Below, piece by piece: positions 27,001-35,582 of a stretch of DNA of 64,000 bases (the stretch's first letter is position 1; every line of letters starts with the position of its first letter). The DNA lies in contig JAYYZF010000006.1 of the NCBI GenBank assembly GCA_036340215.1, positions 1-64,000 of the forward strand, read 5' to 3'. Source of the stretch: JABJPE01 sp036340215 (lineage in GTDB: Bacteria; Pseudomonadota; Gammaproteobacteria; Comchoanobacterales; Comchoanobacteraceae). The notes under the pieces were generated by a model that searched no databases, was not told the origin of the DNA, and worked only from the letters and a program-made list of their open reading frames with translations. Made by a program: the position numbers and the translations under genes.

Positions 27001-28177
27001 CACCAGGACGCATAACACGGTATATCTCAACAAGAGCATCTAATGTTGAGCTTGCAGAATCTATACTCAAAGTATCAGAAATATAAGATCCACGATCAAA
27101 TTCATTTGTGTAAATAGTATTAAATTGTTCTACCTTGGCTTTCCTAATTGCCTCAACTACATCAGCCGTAATAGTAGTATTTGCAGCAATAATCTCTTCA
27201 CCTGTTTCTGGATCTATAATTGCAGAAGCAATTACCCGACCTATTAAAAATTCATCGTTCACTTCAAGAGTGCTAAGCTTAGCTTTTTTCATAGCCTTTA
27301 TGTGCTTACCGAGAATTCTATGTTCTTTTTCTATTATTATATTTCCTTCGGTATCTTTAATATCAAATTTTGCTAGTTGACCACGCATTTGCTCAGGCTT
27401 TAAGTCGAATATAATATTACCGGACTCAAGTGTGAATTTGTTAAATTCAAAGAAGTAACTTAGTATCTGCTCTGTAGACATACCTATGGCACGTAGTACA
27501 ACAGTGATGGGTAGCTTTCTTCTTCGATCAATTCGTGCGAACAAACAGCCCTTAATGTCAAATTCAAAATCTAACCAAGCTCCACGATAAGGTATAATTC
27601 TTGCTGAATAAATAAGCTTACCCGAAGAGTGAGTTTTTCCCTTGTCATGTTCAAAAAAAGCACCTGGGGAACGGTGTAATTGTGATACGACGACTCTCTC
27701 TGTGCCATTAATAATAAAACTACCATTCTCAGTCATCAAAGGTAAATCACATACAAAAACGTCTTGTTCTTTAACTGATTTTACTTTTTTCTCTTTTTTC
27801 AGACTATCTTTGTCGTAAGAAATTAATTTTACTTTTATTTTAAGCGGGGCAGAGTATGTAAGCCCCCTAATCTTGCATTCCCAGATATCAAAAGATGGTT
27901 GACTCAAGGAATAACTGCTATAGACAATTTCCATGTGACCGGAATTACTCACGATCGGGAAAATAAACTGGAAAGCCTCTTCTAAACCAGATTTAGTTGA
28001 AACACTATCGCCTCCACCATGCAGGAATCTGTGATATGAGGCAAGAAGTACTTCCACTAAATGTGGACGTCTGATATCGTCAGTAGAAAAATCAAAGGCA
28101 GCTGAGCCACTACTAGTGACTTTAGATTTACCTAGATTAAGACGTGGCCTATTATCTATAACTTGCAGTTGTGACAT
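24023..28177 (-). CDS. rpoB: DNA-directed RNA polymerase subunit beta
   Basis: A 1384-residue beta subunit. The rifampicin-pocket region reads [20 protein letters not shown] and [20 protein letters not shown], with the usual sensitive-type residues. C-terminal signatures include [15 protein letters not shown] and [20 protein letters not shown]. Length is near the usual 1342-1390. It follows rplL by 94 bases and precedes rpoC. Confidence 0.98.
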   Translation of the reverse strand: [1384 protein letters not shown]

Positions 28178-28271
28178 TAACTTTTCCCCTAGAAATGCTA
28201 TAATTCAAAAAAACTAATACAGCTGACAAGGGTTGTTGCCAGCTGTAATTAATATATATGAAGATAAACTG

Positions 28272-28658
28272 TTACTTAATCTCTACGCTAGCGCCAGCAT
28301 CTTCTAACTGTTTCTTAATTTCTTCAGCTTCATCTTTCGATACGCCAGCCTTAACTGATGAAGGAGCTCCTTCAACTAAGTCTTTAGCTTCTTTTAATGC
28401 AAGACCTGTAATTGTACGGATTGCTTTAATAACGTTAATCTTTTTATCACCGAAGCTTGATAACATAACTTCAAATTCAGTCTGCGCAGCAGCCTGATCT
28501 GCCTCAGCAGGAGCAGCAGCAACTGCAGCAACTGGAGCAGCGGCAGATACACCGAACTTTTCTTCCATCAGTTTAACTAGTTTACTTACTTCTAGTACTG
28601 ACATCTCACTAATATGGTCTAATAGATCTTCCGCGCTCATTTTTTTTACGGTTGTCAT
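28272..28658 (-). CDS. rplL: 50S ribosomal protein L7/L12
   Basis: A 128-residue stalk protein. The N-terminal dimerisation domain (about 1-38) is followed by an alanine-rich hinge (about 45-60). The C-terminal factor-binding domain carries KINVIKAIRTITGLALKEAK and DLVEGAPSSVK. Length is slightly above the usual 120-124. It lies 30 bases after rplJ, whose product anchors the L7/L12 dimers. Confidence 0.98.
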   Translation of the reverse strand: MTTVKKMSAEDLLDHISEMSVLEVSKLVKLMEEKFGVSAAAPVAAVAAAPAEADQAAAQTEFEVMLSSFGDKKINVIKAIRTITGLALKEAKDLVEGAPSSVKAGVSKDEAEEIKKQLEDAGASVEIK

Positions 28659-28688
28659 CTTTTTTCTCCTATTTAATTTATAAATTTA

Positions 28689-29219
28689 TTACGCAGCAGC
28701 TTGGTTCTTTTCAGCGTGAGCATTCAAGACCCTTGCCAAACTAGCAATAACTTCGTTAGCAGTCCTAGCAACACCAGTAACTGGTGCAACAAGAGTACCT
28801 GCTAACATTGATAATGCCTCATCTTTAGTAGGCATACTTGCCACTCTTTTAAGATCAGACGCAGGCAATAGTTCGCCATCAACAACCATAGCTTTTACTT
28901 CTAACTTTTCAGTTTCTTTCTGAAATTTAGAAACAAGCTTTGCTGCTGCTCCAGGCTCTTCCAATGCAAACGCCAGTATCATAGGACCAGTAAGCTCATC
29001 ACTAATAGGTTTAAAATTAGTTTCACGAAGAGCCATTCTGGCTAAAGTGTTTCTGACTACTTTTACATAGACACCACCTTGTTTACCACCCTGACGTAAC
29101 TTTTCAACTTGGGAAACAGATAAACCACTGTAATCAGCCGCAACTAAAGCTAGTGACTTTTCTGCTACATCCGTTATATGACTTATGATCTGCTTCTTAT
29201 CTTGTAATCTAAGTGTCAT
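28689..29219 (-). CDS. rplJ: 50S ribosomal protein L10
   Basis: A 176-residue L10, base of the ribosomal stalk. It carries VAADYSGLSVSQVEKLR near residue 32 and VKVVRNTLARMAL near residue 52. The C-terminal helix that binds L7/L12 follows. ATG 29219 has an ideal GGAGGTGGT just upstream. A 132-base leader separates it from rplA and probably carries the L10-L12 autoregulatory site. Confidence 0.97.
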   Translation of the reverse strand: MTLRLQDKKQIISHITDVAEKSLALVAADYSGLSVSQVEKLRQGGKQGGVYVKVVRNTLARMALRETNFKPISDELTGPMILAFALEEPGAAAKLVSKFQKETEKLEVKAMVVDGELLPASDLKRVASMPTKDEALSMLAGTLVAPVTGVARTANEVIASLARVLNAHAEKNQAAA

Positions 29220-29351
29220 ACCACCTCCTAAACTTGAGGACCAAAAAAATAGCGACTAAAAAAAATATAGCCACCGTCTGTACAGGAAATTAAGCCGTCA
29301 CAGGCACCTGTAGTCTCTGACAGTAATGCTTGCGCATCATCAGAAATTTCA
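29220..29351 (-). promoter_or_regulatory. Probable L10 leader (autoregulatory mRNA region)
   Basis: This 132-base untranslated stretch between rplA and rplJ is long for this tightly packed cluster. In many bacteria the L10(L12)4 complex binds a folded leader here to repress rplJL. Several short complementary tracts are visible around 29270-29315 (for example ACAGG and CCTGT). I infer the function from position and did not compute a fold. Confidence 0.45.
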
Positions 29352-30032
29352 TTAAATCTTTGTAACATCAACTCTCACACTAGGACTCATAGTCAATGAC
29401 AAGGTTATACCCTTTAAGTAAACGCCTTTTGCAACTGAAGGCTTTAAACGACGAACCTCTTGAGTCAATACTTGTATATTCTCGACTAAACTTTCTTTGG
29501 AGAAAGAAGCCTTACCAACAGAACCATGCACTAAACCAGTTTTGTCATTTTTTATTTTAAATTGTCCGGCTTTTGCTAATTTTACAGCTTCTGCAGGGTT
29601 AGTAGTCACAGTGCCAAGCTTGACGTTAGGCATAAGGCCTTTAGGACCTAGTGTCTGCCCAAGTCTACCAACTATGGGCATACTTTCTTGGGTAGCTATT
29701 ACAACGTCGTAGTCCAGCTCACCCTTTTTCATATCAGCTGCTAAATCTTCAAATCCTACTCTGTCAGCACCTGCTTTGCTTGCAGCTGTAGCATCATCTC
29801 CAACGGCAAAAACGGCAACCTTAACTGTTTTACCTAACCCATGAGGTAGTGAAAATGAAGATTTTATATTCTGGTCAGATTTCTTCGGGTCCAAGCCAAG
29901 CTTAAAGCAAATATCAAAGCTCTCATCGAATTTGGCTGTTGCAAAACTTTTCACTTTTTCAACTGCATCTACTAATGGTAGTATTTCATCTGTGGCTTGT
30001 TTCTTTAAATTTTCAAATCTTTTACTAGTCAT
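29352..30032 (-). CDS. rplA: 50S ribosomal protein L1
   Basis: A 226-residue L1, which forms the mobile L1 stalk near the E site. It starts MTSKRFENLKKQ and carries the signature GRLGQTLGPKGLMPNVKLGT near residue 120. I start at ATG 30032, which overlaps the rplK stop by eight bases. The in-frame extension of 11 codons upstream lies within rplK. In enterics L1 represses rplKA translation. Confidence 0.96.
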   Translation of the reverse strand: MTSKRFENLKKQATDEILPLVDAVEKVKSFATAKFDESFDICFKLGLDPKKSDQNIKSSFSLPHGLGKTVKVAVFAVGDDATAASKAGADRVGFEDLAADMKKGELDYDVVIATQESMPIVGRLGQTLGPKGLMPNVKLGTVTTNPAEAVKLAKAGQFKIKNDKTGLVHGSVGKASFSKESLVENIQVLTQEVRRLKPSVAKGVYLKGITLSLTMSPSVRVDVTKI

Positions 30033-30468
30033 TACATTCCTCAAGGTTAGCATCAATATCAACACCCATACTTTTTGCAGTACCAGCGATAATTTTTACT
30101 GCCGCAAATTCAGTGTCTGCGTTTAAATCAGGCATCTTTACTGCTGCTATTTTTTTAAGCTGATCCAAAGTTAAAATCCCAACCTTGTCCTTATTAGGCA
30201 CCTGGCTACCTTTTTTCAAATCTAACTCTTTCTTAATAAGAGCTGATGCCGGTGGAGTCTTAATAACAAAAGTGAAGCTTTTGTCTTTCTTAACTGTAAG
30301 CACTACTGGGCATGGCAAATCTTTATCCATATCCTTAGTTTTATCGTTAAACGCTTTACAGAAATCCATAATGTTAACACCATGCTGACCTAAAGCAGGA
30401 CCAACTGGCGGACTTGGATTAGCCTTTCCTGGCATAATTTTTAATTTAACATATTTGACGTCAGACAT
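30025..30468 (-). CDS. rplK: 50S ribosomal protein L11
   Basis: A 147-residue L11 of the GTPase-associated centre. It carries KANPSPPVGPALGQHGVNIM near residue 14 and the C-terminal signature GTAKSMGVDID. The proline-rich N-terminal domain and the RNA-binding C-terminal domain are both complete. It overlaps rplA by eight bases and follows nusG. Confidence 0.97.
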   Translation of the reverse strand: MSDVKYVKLKIMPGKANPSPPVGPALGQHGVNIMDFCKAFNDKTKDMDKDLPCPVVLTVKKDKSFTFVIKTPPASALIKKELDLKKGSQVPNKDKVGILTLDQLKKIAAVKMPDLNADTEFAAVKIIAGTAKSMGVDIDANLEECND

Positions 30469-30501
30469 TTTATCTCCTCTATGTACCCTGTAATTATATT
30501 A

Positions 30502-31050
30502 CTAGGCGCTTCTCTCAACCTGGGAAAACTCTAATTCAACTGGAGTTGATCTCCCAAATATTAAAACTGCAACCCTTAATCTACTCTTATCGTAATTTAC
30601 ATCTTCTACAACACCATTGAAATCAGCAAAAGGACCATCAATAACTCTAACCATCTCACCGACTTCGAATAGAACTTTTGGCCTTGGACTATCATGAGTC
30701 TGTTCCATTCTATTAAGTATTTTCTCAGCTTCTTTATCTGATATAGGAAGTGGACGCTCCTTAGTACCACCTATGAAACTGACAACATTCGGCGAACTTT
30801 TAACTACGTGCCATGCTTCTTCATTCATTTCCATTTTAACTAGCAAATAACCTGGAAAGAATTTTCTCTGACTTTTAACCTTCTGGCCTTTCTTAACTTC
30901 AACAAAATCTTCTTTTGGTAACAAGACTTCGGTTACCACTTCTTCTAATCCAGAACGCCTAATTACTTCTTCTAGAGTAAGTTTAACTGATTTTTCACTT
31001 CCAGTCTTGACTCTGACAACATACCATTTATGTTTATTTGAATTTTCCAC
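30502..31050 (-). CDS. nusG: Transcription antitermination factor NusG
   Basis: A 182-residue NusG that binds RNA polymerase and links it to Rho or the ribosome. The NGN domain includes KWYVVRVKTGSEKSVKLTLE and FPGYLLVKMEMNEEAWHVV. The KOW domain shows GEMVRVIDGPFADFNGVVED near residue 129. The start is a GTG at 31050 with GAGA upstream. It lies between secE and rplK, the classic order. Confidence 0.97.
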   Translation of the reverse strand: MENSNKHKWYVVRVKTGSEKSVKLTLEEVIRRSGLEEVVTEVLLPKEDFVEVKKGQKVKSQRKFFPGYLLVKMEMNEEAWHVVKSSPNVVSFIGGTKERPLPISDKEAEKILNRMEQTHDSPRPKVLFEVGEMVRVIDGPFADFNGVVEDVNYDKSRLRVAVLIFGRSTPVELEFSQVERSA

Positions 31051-31069
31051 TGTATCTCACCGTTAAGAA

Positions 31070-31444
31070 TTATGCAGCAATATAGCTTATTAGAGCAGAA
31101 AATGCTGAATCAATACCCCAAAGAATAAGGGATATAAATCCAATTGTTGCTGAAACCATTAGGGTGACTTGAACTAGTTCATCTTTAGCTGGCCAAACTA
31201 CTTTTCGCAACTCAATATTCGCTTCTAACACAAAAGCATACGCAATTCTACCCTTTTTTGTGAAAATTGCAACACTTAATAGCAAAAATGTTGAAAAAAT
31301 TACAAATAATACTTTCAGAGGGCTAGAAACATCACTATAAGTAGCATACAAATACAAGTCGCCAATCAATATTCCTGCAAATAAAACCCACAATACTAAA
31401 TCAATAACAAAATGTTGCTTACTATTATCTTTCAATTCAAACAT
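31070..31444 (-). CDS. secE: Preprotein translocase subunit SecE
   Basis: A 124-residue SecE of the three-helix enterobacterial type. Membrane segments lie at about 13-32, 40-60 and 94-118. The conserved cytoplasmic motif ELRKVVWPAKDELVQ is near residues 78-92. It is cotranscribed with nusG, 19 bases downstream, and with tRNA-Trp upstream. Its partner secY is at 4917-6257. Confidence 0.96.
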   Translation of the reverse strand: MFELKDNSKQHFVIDLVLWVLFAGILIGDLYLYATYSDVSSPLKVLFVIFSTFLLLSVAIFTKKGRIAYAFVLEANIELRKVVWPAKDELVQVTLMVSATIGFISLILWGIDSAFSALISYIAA

Positions 31445-31467
31445 TATATTCTCTTTCTTTTTAATAC

Positions 31468-31543
31468 TGGCAGGTCAGGAGGGAATCGAACCCACAACCT
31501 GCGGTTTTGGAGACCGCCGCTCTGCCAATTGAGCTACTGACCT
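31468..31543 (-). tRNA. tRNA-Trp (CCA anticodon)
   Basis: The 76-base cloverleaf folds on the minus strand with anticodon CCA in CTCCAAA. The T loop GGTTCGATTCC and the 3' CCA are encoded. It lies 23 bases before secE, as in many gammaproteobacteria. Confidence 0.97.
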
Positions 31544-31583
31544 AAAATTAAACTCGTGCTCAAACCTTCACTACAGCTAGAGG

Positions 31584-31659
<76 letters not shown>

Positions 31660-31666
31660 TGGTATC

Positions 31667-31740
31667 TGGAGCGGGCGATGGGAATCGAACCCACACCATC
31701 AGCTTGGAAGGCTGAGGTTCTACCGTTGAACTACGCCCGC
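31667..31740 (-). tRNA. tRNA-Gly (TCC anticodon)
   Basis: 74 bases on the minus strand with anticodon TCC in CTTCCAA, acceptor GCGGGCG paired to CGCCCGC, and an encoded CCA. Seven bases separate it from tRNA-Thr. Confidence 0.97.
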
Positions 31741-31773
31741 TTAAAATTTAAATACAAGGCCTTTACACAAATT

Positions 31774-31855
31774 TGGAGGGGGTAGGATTCGAACCTACGA
31801 AGGCGTAGCCGTCAGATTTACAGTCTGATCCCTTTGACCGCTCGGGAACCCCTCC
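31774..31855 (-). tRNA. tRNA-Tyr (GTA anticodon)
   Basis: 82 bases on the minus strand, a class II tRNA with a long variable arm. Anticodon GTA in CTGTAAA, acceptor GGAGGGG paired to CCCCTCC. The 3' CCA is not encoded; the base after the stem is the discriminator A. It is the first gene of the tRNA-secE-nusG transcription unit. Confidence 0.96.
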
Positions 31856-31870
31856 ATAAACTAACCTCCG

Positions 31871-31899
31871 ATTTTGCAGCATTAAGTAAGCTATGTCAA
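31871..31899 (-). promoter_or_regulatory. Promoter of the tRNA-Tyr/Gly/Thr/Trp-secE-nusG unit
   Basis: Perfect TTGACA (31899-31894), a 17-base spacer and CAAAAT (31876-31871) on the minus strand. It is followed by a GC-rich stretch CGGAGG, the kind of discriminator seen at stringently controlled stable-RNA promoters. It lies 15 bases from the tRNA-Tyr 5' end. Confidence 0.75.
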
Positions 31900-31977
31900 A
31901 TAAAATTTTATCAAAAAGAAATGAAACTACCTTCAGATAACCCCATACATCTGCATGACTAGGAATAGATCTAGAGA

Positions 31978-32688
31978 TTATACTCCTGTTTGAAGTATAT
32001 CTAGAGAATATGTCTCGCTCTTAAGGTCTAATTTATAAAAATGCAAATATTCATGATGTAATTCAAATGCTACAGAAAAATACATATCACTGAACTTGTG
32101 GCTGTACAGAATGGCTTCTGTTTTAGCACTATTTTTAAAAACTTTAGAATTGGTAACATCGTATTGCTTAGCACATCTAAGTAGGCCCTCACCAAAAAAC
32201 TTTACAATAGCTTCCTTTCTAGTCCAGAAATAGCAGAAAAAGTCCTCAGAGATATCAACTGGAGCAACCTCTGTTTCAGATTGTAGTCTTGAAATAATTC
32301 TTGAATTATAGCTAATTGGCCTAATTCTCTCCAAATCAACACCACAACGACCTTTTGTAGTAATACATATAAAAGTATTATCCCGACAATGAGAGATATT
32401 AAAGTCAGAAATTTTATCAGAAGTTAAACGAGGCTTATCCTGAGATCTTGAAATATCTAATTGTACTGGCAATATTCCAGAATATCTTGCTAGAACTTGG
32501 CGCAAAACCCATCTTCGCTTAAGCATTAATTCTTTAGCTGCAATGGAATAATTAGAAAGATCTAATAAATCGGACTGAGAGAGATCACCCTCGTATTTTT
32601 CAGGCAAAACAAGGTCATGCAAGCTAGGTATATAAAAGCATGCTAACGTTACCTCATCACCTCTCATATCAGGCAAATTAAAGAACAT
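31978..32688 (-). CDS. 4'-phosphopantetheinyl transferase, Sfp type
   Basis: A 236-residue enzyme that transfers phosphopantetheine from CoA to carrier proteins. The magnesium motif CGVDLERIRPIS and the signature FWTRKEAIVKFFGEGL are intact. Sfp-type enzymes are usually longer than AcpS (about 120), as seen here. It follows dnaQ by 12 bases. Its carrier could be the fatty-acid ACP or a secondary-metabolite carrier; neither is encoded in the window. Confidence 0.85.
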   Translation of the reverse strand: MFFNLPDMRGDEVTLACFYIPSLHDLVLPEKYEGDLSQSDLLDLSNYSIAAKELMLKRRWVLRQVLARYSGILPVQLDISRSQDKPRLTSDKISDFNISHCRDNTFICITTKGRCGVDLERIRPISYNSRIISRLQSETEVAPVDISEDFFCYFWTRKEAIVKFFGEGLLRCAKQYDVTNSKVFKNSAKTEAILYSHKFSDMYFSVAFELHHEYLHFYKLDLKSETYSLDILQTGV

Positions 32689-32700
32689 GAAACTAAGACC

Positions 32701-33390
32701 TTAACTGGTTATGTGGGCAAGATACTCTTCATGTCTAGCCAAATGTTCAGCACTTAAAGTTATTTTAGGGCTAGTTCTATTTGCATCAGATTTCGTCACC
32801 TTTACAACGGGATGCGACTGCTGACTATTACTTTGTGCTAGATCAGCTTTCCTATTTTGAAAAAGACTGTTTTGGCCACCAGTCATGCGTAAATATACAT
32901 CAGCCAATAAGTACGAATCTAGCAATGCACCGTGGAAACTCCGACCTGAATTGTCAACATCATAACGTTTACATAAAGCATCTAAGCTATTTCGCTGCCC
33001 AGGGTGTTTTTTTCGTGCAAGAGGTAAAGTATCGAGAATCTTACAAAATCCATCTAGAACTTGATGTGAATAATTTAAACGCCTCAACTCTGCTTCGATA
33101 AAACCAACGTCAAATGGGGCATTATGTATAATCAACTCGGCTCCTTCTATGAAGGACATAAACTCAGATACGATATCTCTAAAAAGCGGCTTATCTGCTA
33201 AAAACTCATTACTTAAACCGTGTACAGAAAAAGCCCCCTGCTCCACCTCTTGTTCGGGATTAATATAGACATGAAACTTCTTTTCAGTATAAACCCTATC
33301 AACCAACTCAACTGCACCAATTTCTATAATACGATTATGCTGGGCAGATCTCCCAGTTGTTTCAGTATCAAGAACCACACTCCGACCCAT
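32701..33390 (-). CDS. dnaQ: DNA polymerase III subunit epsilon
   Basis: A 229-residue proofreading exonuclease of the replicase. Catalytic D8 and E10 lie in VLDTETTG, Exo II is in HNAPFDVGF, and the Exo III motif has HGALLDSYLLADVYL. The C-terminal tail that binds the alpha subunit follows. Length is slightly below E. coli (243). It lies 16 bases after rnhA, the usual gammaproteobacterial neighbour. Confidence 0.96.
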   Translation of the reverse strand: MGRSVVLDTETTGRSAQHNRIIEIGAVELVDRVYTEKKFHVYINPEQEVEQGAFSVHGLSNEFLADKPLFRDIVSEFMSFIEGAELIIHNAPFDVGFIEAELRRLNYSHQVLDGFCKILDTLPLARKKHPGQRNSLDALCKRYDVDNSGRSFHGALLDSYLLADVYLRMTGGQNSLFQNRKADLAQSNSQQSHPVVKVTKSDANRTSPKITLSAEHLARHEEYLAHITS

Positions 33391-33406
33391 TGCAATTCTC
33401 CAAATT

Positions 33407-33850
33407 TTATTTACTTACCAAACTTTGCGCTGCTGAGGTTGCAAGCTTGTCTACAATCTCATTTTCTCTATGACCAGCATGACCTTTGACCCACTTCCAG
33501 ACAACATGGTGATTTTCTAATTGCTTATCTAATCTTTCCCAGAGATCTTTATTCTTCACGGGCTTTCTAGCCGAATTGCGCCAATTATTTTTTTTCCAGC
33601 CCTGCAACCACTCATTAACACCTCTTTGTACGTAACGAGAATCAGTTGTAATCACAACATCCGAGCGACGCTTTAATTTTTCCAAAGCAGCTATTGCAGC
33701 AAACAACTCCATTCTATTATTGGTTGTCTCATCACAGGAACCAGAAAATCTTTTCTCAACACCGTCATATCTAAGTAAAGCCCCCCATCCTCCTGGACCG
33801 GGATTTCCTAAGCAAGAACCATCAGTGAATATCTCAACTTTTTTTGTCAT
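33407..33850 (-). CDS. rnhA: Ribonuclease HI
   Basis: A 147-residue enzyme that cleaves RNA in RNA-DNA hybrids. The catalytic residues D10 (FTDGSCLGNPGPGG), E48 (NNRMEL) and D70 (TTDSRYV) are present, as is the final aspartate in ENEIVDKLAT. The basic handle region GWKKNNWRNSARKPVKNKDL is also present. Length matches the family (about 155). Confidence 0.97.
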   Translation of the reverse strand: MTKKVEIFTDGSCLGNPGPGGWGALLRYDGVEKRFSGSCDETTNNRMELFAAIAALEKLKRRSDVVITTDSRYVQRGVNEWLQGWKKNNWRNSARKPVKNKDLWERLDKQLENHHVVWKWVKGHAGHRENEIVDKLATSAAQSLVSK

Positions 33851-33935
33851 TGTAAGCCCTATGGTAAATTAATTTAACATAACATCTAGAATGCCTAAAT
33901 ACAAAATTATCTTCATAATTCACAAATAAAAACAT

Positions 33936-34619
33936 TCACGGACTAAAATAGATACTCCGCTCAGTATTCAAAGTCATTGTCGAAACCCTTTTTTGGAAGG
34001 TGAGCTTATAAACAGCTCCTCCTGAATCCAAACTAAATTTTTCGAATATATTGTTTATACTATAAACAAAAGGATATTCACTATATATTCCGGAAAAAAA
34101 GCTGCTTTTTCCTATGTAAGTAAAATCCTTATCTTCAAAAACCTTTATTACCGTTGCCGCACTAAAAAATCTATTACACCAGGGGACTACAGAACCAAGA
34201 CCCAAAACTCGCTGAACACCCCATAAACTTACAGGATTAAACCCAAATATAACCACGACTCCATCATCAGAAAGTACACGAAATACCTCAGTTAAAACTT
34301 CCTTAAAGTTTGAATGTAGCTCCTGTAAGTGTGGAATTACAATTAGATCAGCACAACCACTTGTTAGCCCTATTTCAGTGAAACTGCTGACTACGTTATG
34401 ACCAAGTGTTGCAAAATTATTTTCATTATCTAGGTGTACGTAATGAAACTTTGGATGATAAGTTATTAATGGAGGAGCTCCCAACTGTAGGAGTCTAGAT
34501 ATATTGCAACTCTCTAAAGTAGTATTAAGTGAAGCAATTTCTTTCTCAAACACCTGAGCACCAATTCCATTTAAAAACCAGGATAATGGATGTTTTGTTT
34601 GTGCATCATGCTCAATCAT
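33936..34619 (-). CDS. Class I SAM-dependent methyltransferase (YafS-like)
   Basis: A 227-residue protein whose place between gloB and rnhA matches YafS-type methyltransferases. A motif-I-like strand RLLQLGAPPL is near residue 41, and FRVLSDDGVVVIFGFNPVSL near residue 120 is typical of the family. The glycine-rich loop is less canonical than usual. I start at ATG 34619; an in-frame TTG lies 15 codons upstream. Substrate unknown. The gene is divergent from gloB. Confidence 0.7.
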   Translation of the reverse strand: MIEHDAQTKHPLSWFLNGIGAQVFEKEIASLNTTLESCNISRLLQLGAPPLITYHPKFHYVHLDNENNFATLGHNVVSSFTEIGLTSGCADLIVIPHLQELHSNFKEVLTEVFRVLSDDGVVVIFGFNPVSLWGVQRVLGLGSVVPWCNRFFSAATVIKVFEDKDFTYIGKSSFFSGIYSEYPFVYSINNIFEKFSLDSGGAVYKLTFQKRVSTMTLNTERSIYFSP

Positions 34620-34744
34620 TGCGTATTCTTTTTCAAAAAACTTGTTTACTGGGTAACTTGACAATAACCAAATTTCATTTTAGCGTTGGTTAGTAAATGA
34701 TGCAAACAGATTTACACAGAATATTAAGCAGGTTTTTAGCTACC

Positions 34745-35518
34745 ATGAAACATATTATTTATCCTATAAAAGCACTAACTGACAACTACGTATGGGCTGT
34801 ATTCTCAAAAGAGTCGAACTCTTGCCTGATAGTAGATCCTGGAGAATCAGATCCTGTCAAAAATTTTCTGCATTCAAAACAACTTGAAATCTGTGGAATT
34901 TTAGTGACCCACCACCATTACGATCATACAGACGGAATCAGAGATTTAGTAAAAAATAAGAGTATTCCTGTGTGGGGGCCTGACTCTGGAAAGATTGCAC
35001 ATGTAAACAGATATGTATCTGAAAACGAAATTATTCACATCAATGAACTTGAATTAAGTCTTAAAGCAATGCTTACCCCAGGTCATACTCTTGACCATAT
35101 TTCTTTTTTTAATGACGAGATTTTATTCTGTGGAGATACATTGTTTGCTGGAGGAATAGGTAGGATCTTTGAAGGAACCGCTAAACAGATGTTTGAGTCA
35201 ATTGTGAAAATAAAAAAGTTAAACGAGAACACAAAAGTCTATTGTGGGCATGAGTACACTCTGAGTAATCTTGAATTCGCCAGCCAAGTGGAGCCAAACA
35301 ATAAAAAAATTGCTAATAGATTAGAGCATGTTAGGAAACTTAGATCATGCAATAAGGAAACACTGCCATCTTTACTCAAAGAAGAATTTGCTACAAATCC
35401 TTTTCTCCGGACAGCAGAAAAAGATGTTATCACTGCAATTAATTTGTACTATGGATCTGAAATAGAATCTGAACTTGAAGTATTTAGTAAGCTGAGGGCA
35501 TGGAAAGACACTGCCTAA
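34745..35518 (+). CDS. gloB: Hydroxyacylglutathione hydrolase (glyoxalase II)
   Basis: A 257-residue metallohydrolase that splits S-lactoylglutathione in methylglyoxal detoxification. The metal motif THHHYDHTDG has T55, H56, H58, D60 and H61, followed by PGHTLDH and GDTLFAGGIGR. The family starts at MKHIIYPIKALTDNYVWAVF, so I use ATG 34745, not the in-frame ATG at 34697. The neighbouring rnhA and mltD genes are the classic gammaproteobacterial set. Confidence 0.95.
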   Translation: MKHIIYPIKALTDNYVWAVFSKESNSCLIVDPGESDPVKNFLHSKQLEICGILVTHHHYDHTDGIRDLVKNKSIPVWGPDSGKIAHVNRYVSENEIIHINELELSLKAMLTPGHTLDHISFFNDEILFCGDTLFAGGIGRIFEGTAKQMFESIVKIKKLNENTKVYCGHEYTLSNLEFASQVEPNNKKIANRLEHVRKLRSCNKETLPSLLKEEFATNPFLRTAEKDVITAINLYYGSEIESELEVFSKLRAWKDTA

Positions 35519-35582
35519 AACATTTACTTTTCACAAATATTATGATATCTTATGGGCAGTTAAAATTATAAGGATCAATATT

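Noticed and set aside
31544..31583. Remnant of tufB between tRNA-Thr and tRNA-Trp
   Set aside because: Only 40 bases with no EF-Tu-like sequence; too short to call a remnant.
35519..35582. PmrA-like box before the R1 gene
   Set aside because: Nearest match CTTATG followed by GTTAAA has the wrong spacing and sequence.
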